NCBI RefSeq assembly: GCF_018595715.1
Contig: NZ_JAHEOJ010000024.1
Coordinates: 62,001 to 126,000 of the forward strand
Origin: Glaciecola sp. XM2
GTDB lineage: Bacteria > Pseudomonadota > Gammaproteobacteria > Enterobacterales > Alteromonadaceae
DNA: 64,000 nt
Reading direction: 5' to 3'
The position numbers and the translations under genes are program-made. Below are positions 62,193-64,000 of this stretch, piece by piece; the first letter of the stretch is position 1, and each line of letters starts with the position of its first letter. The notes under the pieces are model-generated. The model searched no databases. It was not told where the DNA came from and was given only the letters and a program-made list of their open reading frames with translations.

Positions 62193-63392
62193 CTAACCGG
62201 GTTTGCCATCTACCCGCGCGCGGCTCAGTATGGGAAAATATATAATGACAAAACAAGCAAATGCGGCACACCATAAAATACCTGAAAGCCCCCAAAGCTG
62301 GACCATCTTTTGTGGTAAAAAAGCAACGCCAATGCTTCGTGTGAGTGCCGCACAGATAATGAAGATAAAGGCCATACTCATAACTGGGTGAGCTTTTAAC
62401 GGCCTTCCGCTATGCCCTAAAGACACTCGAGACATCATTGCTAAAATCATCCCTCCGATGGTACCTACCGTTAAGCTATGAATAGCAACGCTTAAATTGA
62501 ACGGTGCGAACCAAAAGTGCGCTGCCATCAACCCCAGTCCAATAGGGATAAACATCATGGTAACATGCAATGACCACACTAAAGGAGTGGTAAGGGTTAC
62601 CCATGGACGCCATCTTAAGCAACGATAAAAGTGTAAGAATGCACTTAGCGCGCAAACCCCCGCCAGCAGACTCGAAAAGCGTGTCAAACCCGCCGCAAAG
62701 AAAATAAAAATAATAAATAAACTCGCCATCGACGTGATCTCAAGCCACGCTTTAGGCAGCACTTTAGTCGTATTTGTGCCGTTGGCAGTAAACATGGGAA
62801 TAACCCTGCCTCCCAATAAAGCCACCAACGCTGTAGTGAGCATGGTCATGCAATATAAACCTTGTGCGTTGAAGGCGTTGTCAAAGCCCAACTGCGGGAG
62901 ATAAGTCAGTAAATTCGCCAAAGACATTAAGCATAATATAGGTAAAAACACCATGTTACGTGTCTGGTTTACTTTGATTAATGGAATAGCAAGAAAGACT
63001 CCTACCAGCGGCAAAAACGCTAAGTCTAATGCTATAATCCACCATGTTGAAAGGCCTATAGGAATTAAAATAAAAATCCTAGCCAAGGCCCACACTAGCA
63101 CTAAAAACAATAAACGATTGCCTTTTACACTTGGCACACCAGTCCACGTTTGCACCGCGGTTAACAAAAACCCAGCAATAATAGCCGGCACAAAACCAAA
63201 CAACATTTCGTGACTATGCCACCACAATACGCCGTTTAGGGGCTTTACGCTGACTGTATTGTTAAGGCTGAGAAGCCAAATCGCTATAGCCAGAAAAGCA
63301 AATAATGCACCCATTAAAAAAAATGGGCGAAACCCCAACCTCAATATGGGTATCAAGTTTTTTTCATCGCTCAGCTTGCTTACATTTATCAT
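62193..63392 (-). CDS. nnrS: NnrS family heme-copper membrane protein
   Basis: A 399-residue protein with about 12 transmembrane segments. LRLGFRPFFLMG at the start and WHSHEMLFGFVPAIIAGFLLTAVQTWTG are the family signature; histidines there are likely metal or heme ligands. NnrS proteins protect against nitric oxide during nitrate/nitrite reduction. It begins 3 bp after the NarK-type gene, so they share a transcript. Supports nitric oxide formation in this organism, though no nitrite reductase is in the window. Confidence 0.9.
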   Translation of the reverse strand: MINVSKLSDEKNLIPILRLGFRPFFLMGALFAFLAIAIWLLSLNNTVSVKPLNGVLWWHSHEMLFGFVPAIIAGFLLTAVQTWTGVPSVKGNRLLFLVLVWALARIFILIPIGLSTWWIIALDLAFLPLVGVFLAIPLIKVNQTRNMVFLPILCLMSLANLLTYLPQLGFDNAFNAQGLYCMTMLTTALVALLGGRVIPMFTANGTNTTKVLPKAWLEITSMASLFIIFIFFAAGLTRFSSLLAGVCALSAFLHFYRCLRWRPWVTLTTPLVWSLHVTMMFIPIGLGLMAAHFWFAPFNLSVAIHSLTVGTIGGMILAMMSRVSLGHSGRPLKAHPVMSMAFIFIICAALTRSIGVAFLPQKMVQLWGLSGILWCAAFACFVIIYFPILSRARVDGKPG

Positions 63393-63395
63393 GAC

Positions 63396-64000
63396 TTAAT
63401 CCATCTCTAAAAAGTTTTGTTGCTTCGCTCTGAAGACTCTTTGTTGATAACGCTCTCGCTTAATGGCTAAAAACATTAAAAACATGCAGCATGCCAAGAC
63501 GCCATATAACAGCATGAAGCAGGCACTGTAGACACCAATGAGCTCAACCGCCAAGCCAAACATAACGGGCAATGTGCAACCACCTAAGGCACCAAGCATG
63601 GCAACAAAGCCACCAACGCTACCCATTTGTTCGGGGTAATAATCATTTACTAATTTATAAACACTCGCTCTACCAAAACCTTGGGCAATGCCTATCACCA
63701 GCAACAGTAGCGTAAATATCCAAACGTTTATCTCAATCTGTAAATTGACGTCTTTACTGACACCATGAATAGTCATCGTTGTGGGCGGATAGCTCAGAAA
63801 AAACAGGCAGACAAGACAAATCCAAAAAACGCTCCAATTTACTTGGCGCGCACCAAATTTGTCTGCAAACCAGCCGCCAGCGGCTCTTGCCATGCTGGAG
63901 CTGGTAACAAAAAGAAGGGTCAGTAAACTCGCTTCGTTAAAGCTGAGTTGATAGGCATTGACGTAGTACTGTGGCAACCACAATAGCAGTGCTAAAAAGC
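63396..64000 (-). CDS. NarK-type nitrate/nitrite transporter, C-terminal part (5' end outside window)
   Basis: The last 200 or so residues of a major-facilitator transporter; the frame is open to the right edge (the last codons before residue W read FLALLL), so the TTG at 63983 is not a start. GRASVYKLVNDYYPEQMGSVGGFVAMLGALGG is the second nitrate-signature region of the NarK family. It differs from the 537-residue NarK at 49903-51516 (this one has shorter loops), so the island has two NarK types, possibly with different nitrate/nitrite roles. First gene of narK-nnrS-sirB2. Confidence 0.88.
   Translation of the reverse strand, partial: FLALLLWLPQYYVNAYQLSFNEASLLTLLFVTSSSMARAAGGWFADKFGARQVNWSVFWICLVCLFFLSYPPTTMTIHGVSKDVNLQIEINVWIFTLLLLVIGIAQGFGRASVYKLVNDYYPEQMGSVGGFVAMLGALGGCTLPVMFGLAVELIGVYSACFMLLYGVLACCMFLMFLAIKRERYQQRVFRAKQQNFLEMD

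Noticed and set aside
1-64000. tRNA or rRNA genes, CRISPR arrays, insertion sequences, attachment sites
   Set aside because: None was seen: no cloverleaf with TTCGA-type arm, no regularly spaced repeats, no transposase or integrase.

Overview
The window looks like chromosomal DNA from a facultatively anaerobic, probably marine gammaproteobacterium, most likely of the order Alteromonadales. This rests on gene content (DUF3087 protein, large TonB-dependent receptor with a carboxypeptidase-regulatory-like N-terminus, dockerin-bearing subtilisin, E. coli-like NarXL and nar operon, SoxR with a canonical SoxR box), not on a database search. No rRNA, tRNA, CRISPR array, insertion sequence or prophage gene was recognised.

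Layout. (1) 1-6001: cyanophycin cluster with isoaspartyl dipeptidase (partial), cyanophycinase, cyanophycin synthetase and a second synthetase-like Mur ligase that lacks the ATP-grasp half; an intrinsic terminator separates the degradative pair from the synthetic pair. (2) 6060-22591: mixed housekeeping and accessory genes: LiaF-like protein, secreted S33 hydrolase with a membrane tail, a YeeE/YedE pair, CCA-adding enzyme, TonB receptor, enoyl-CoA isomerase-like protein, a diheme cytochrome c fused to a rhodanese, a VOC protein whose promoter carries a near-perfect SoxR box, soxR, an M20 peptidase, a zinc-ribbon protein and a DUF1439 lipoprotein. (3) 22917-28755: two convergent genes encoding a cohesin-like protein with a PEP-CTERM-like tail and a 1462-residue subtilisin ending in a type I dockerin. 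I regard them as a candidate non-cellulosomal cohesin-dockerin pair. (4) 29200-39132: KpsC-like protein, metallo-beta-lactamase-fold hydrolase, a 1561-residue beta-propeller/PAS/GGDEF/EAL receptor, beta-carbonic anhydrase, CPBP protease and a LysR regulator. (5) 39279-64000: an anaerobic respiration island: narGHJI plus a parvulin, narX, a YtfE-type repair protein, narK, narL-moeA-DUF454, nrdG-nrdD, moaA-mobA-moaB-moaC-moaD-moaE, a porin, SirB2, NnrS and a second NarK-type transporter running off the right edge.

How region 5 works together: NarX/NarL sense nitrate; NarK imports it; NarGHI reduces it with molybdenum cofactor made by MoaABCDE, MoeA and MobA; NarJ and perhaps the parvulin mature the enzyme; YtfE and NnrS relate to nitric oxide stress; NrdDG supplies deoxynucleotides without oxygen. 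Three NarL/NarP-type 7-2-7 sites are visible upstream of narG, narK/narL and moaA. The nrdG promoter shows an FNR box at the position expected for a class II promoter and two NrdR boxes 31 bp apart. The moaA leader ends in a sequence resembling the E. coli molybdenum cofactor riboswitch. All regulatory calls were made by eye.
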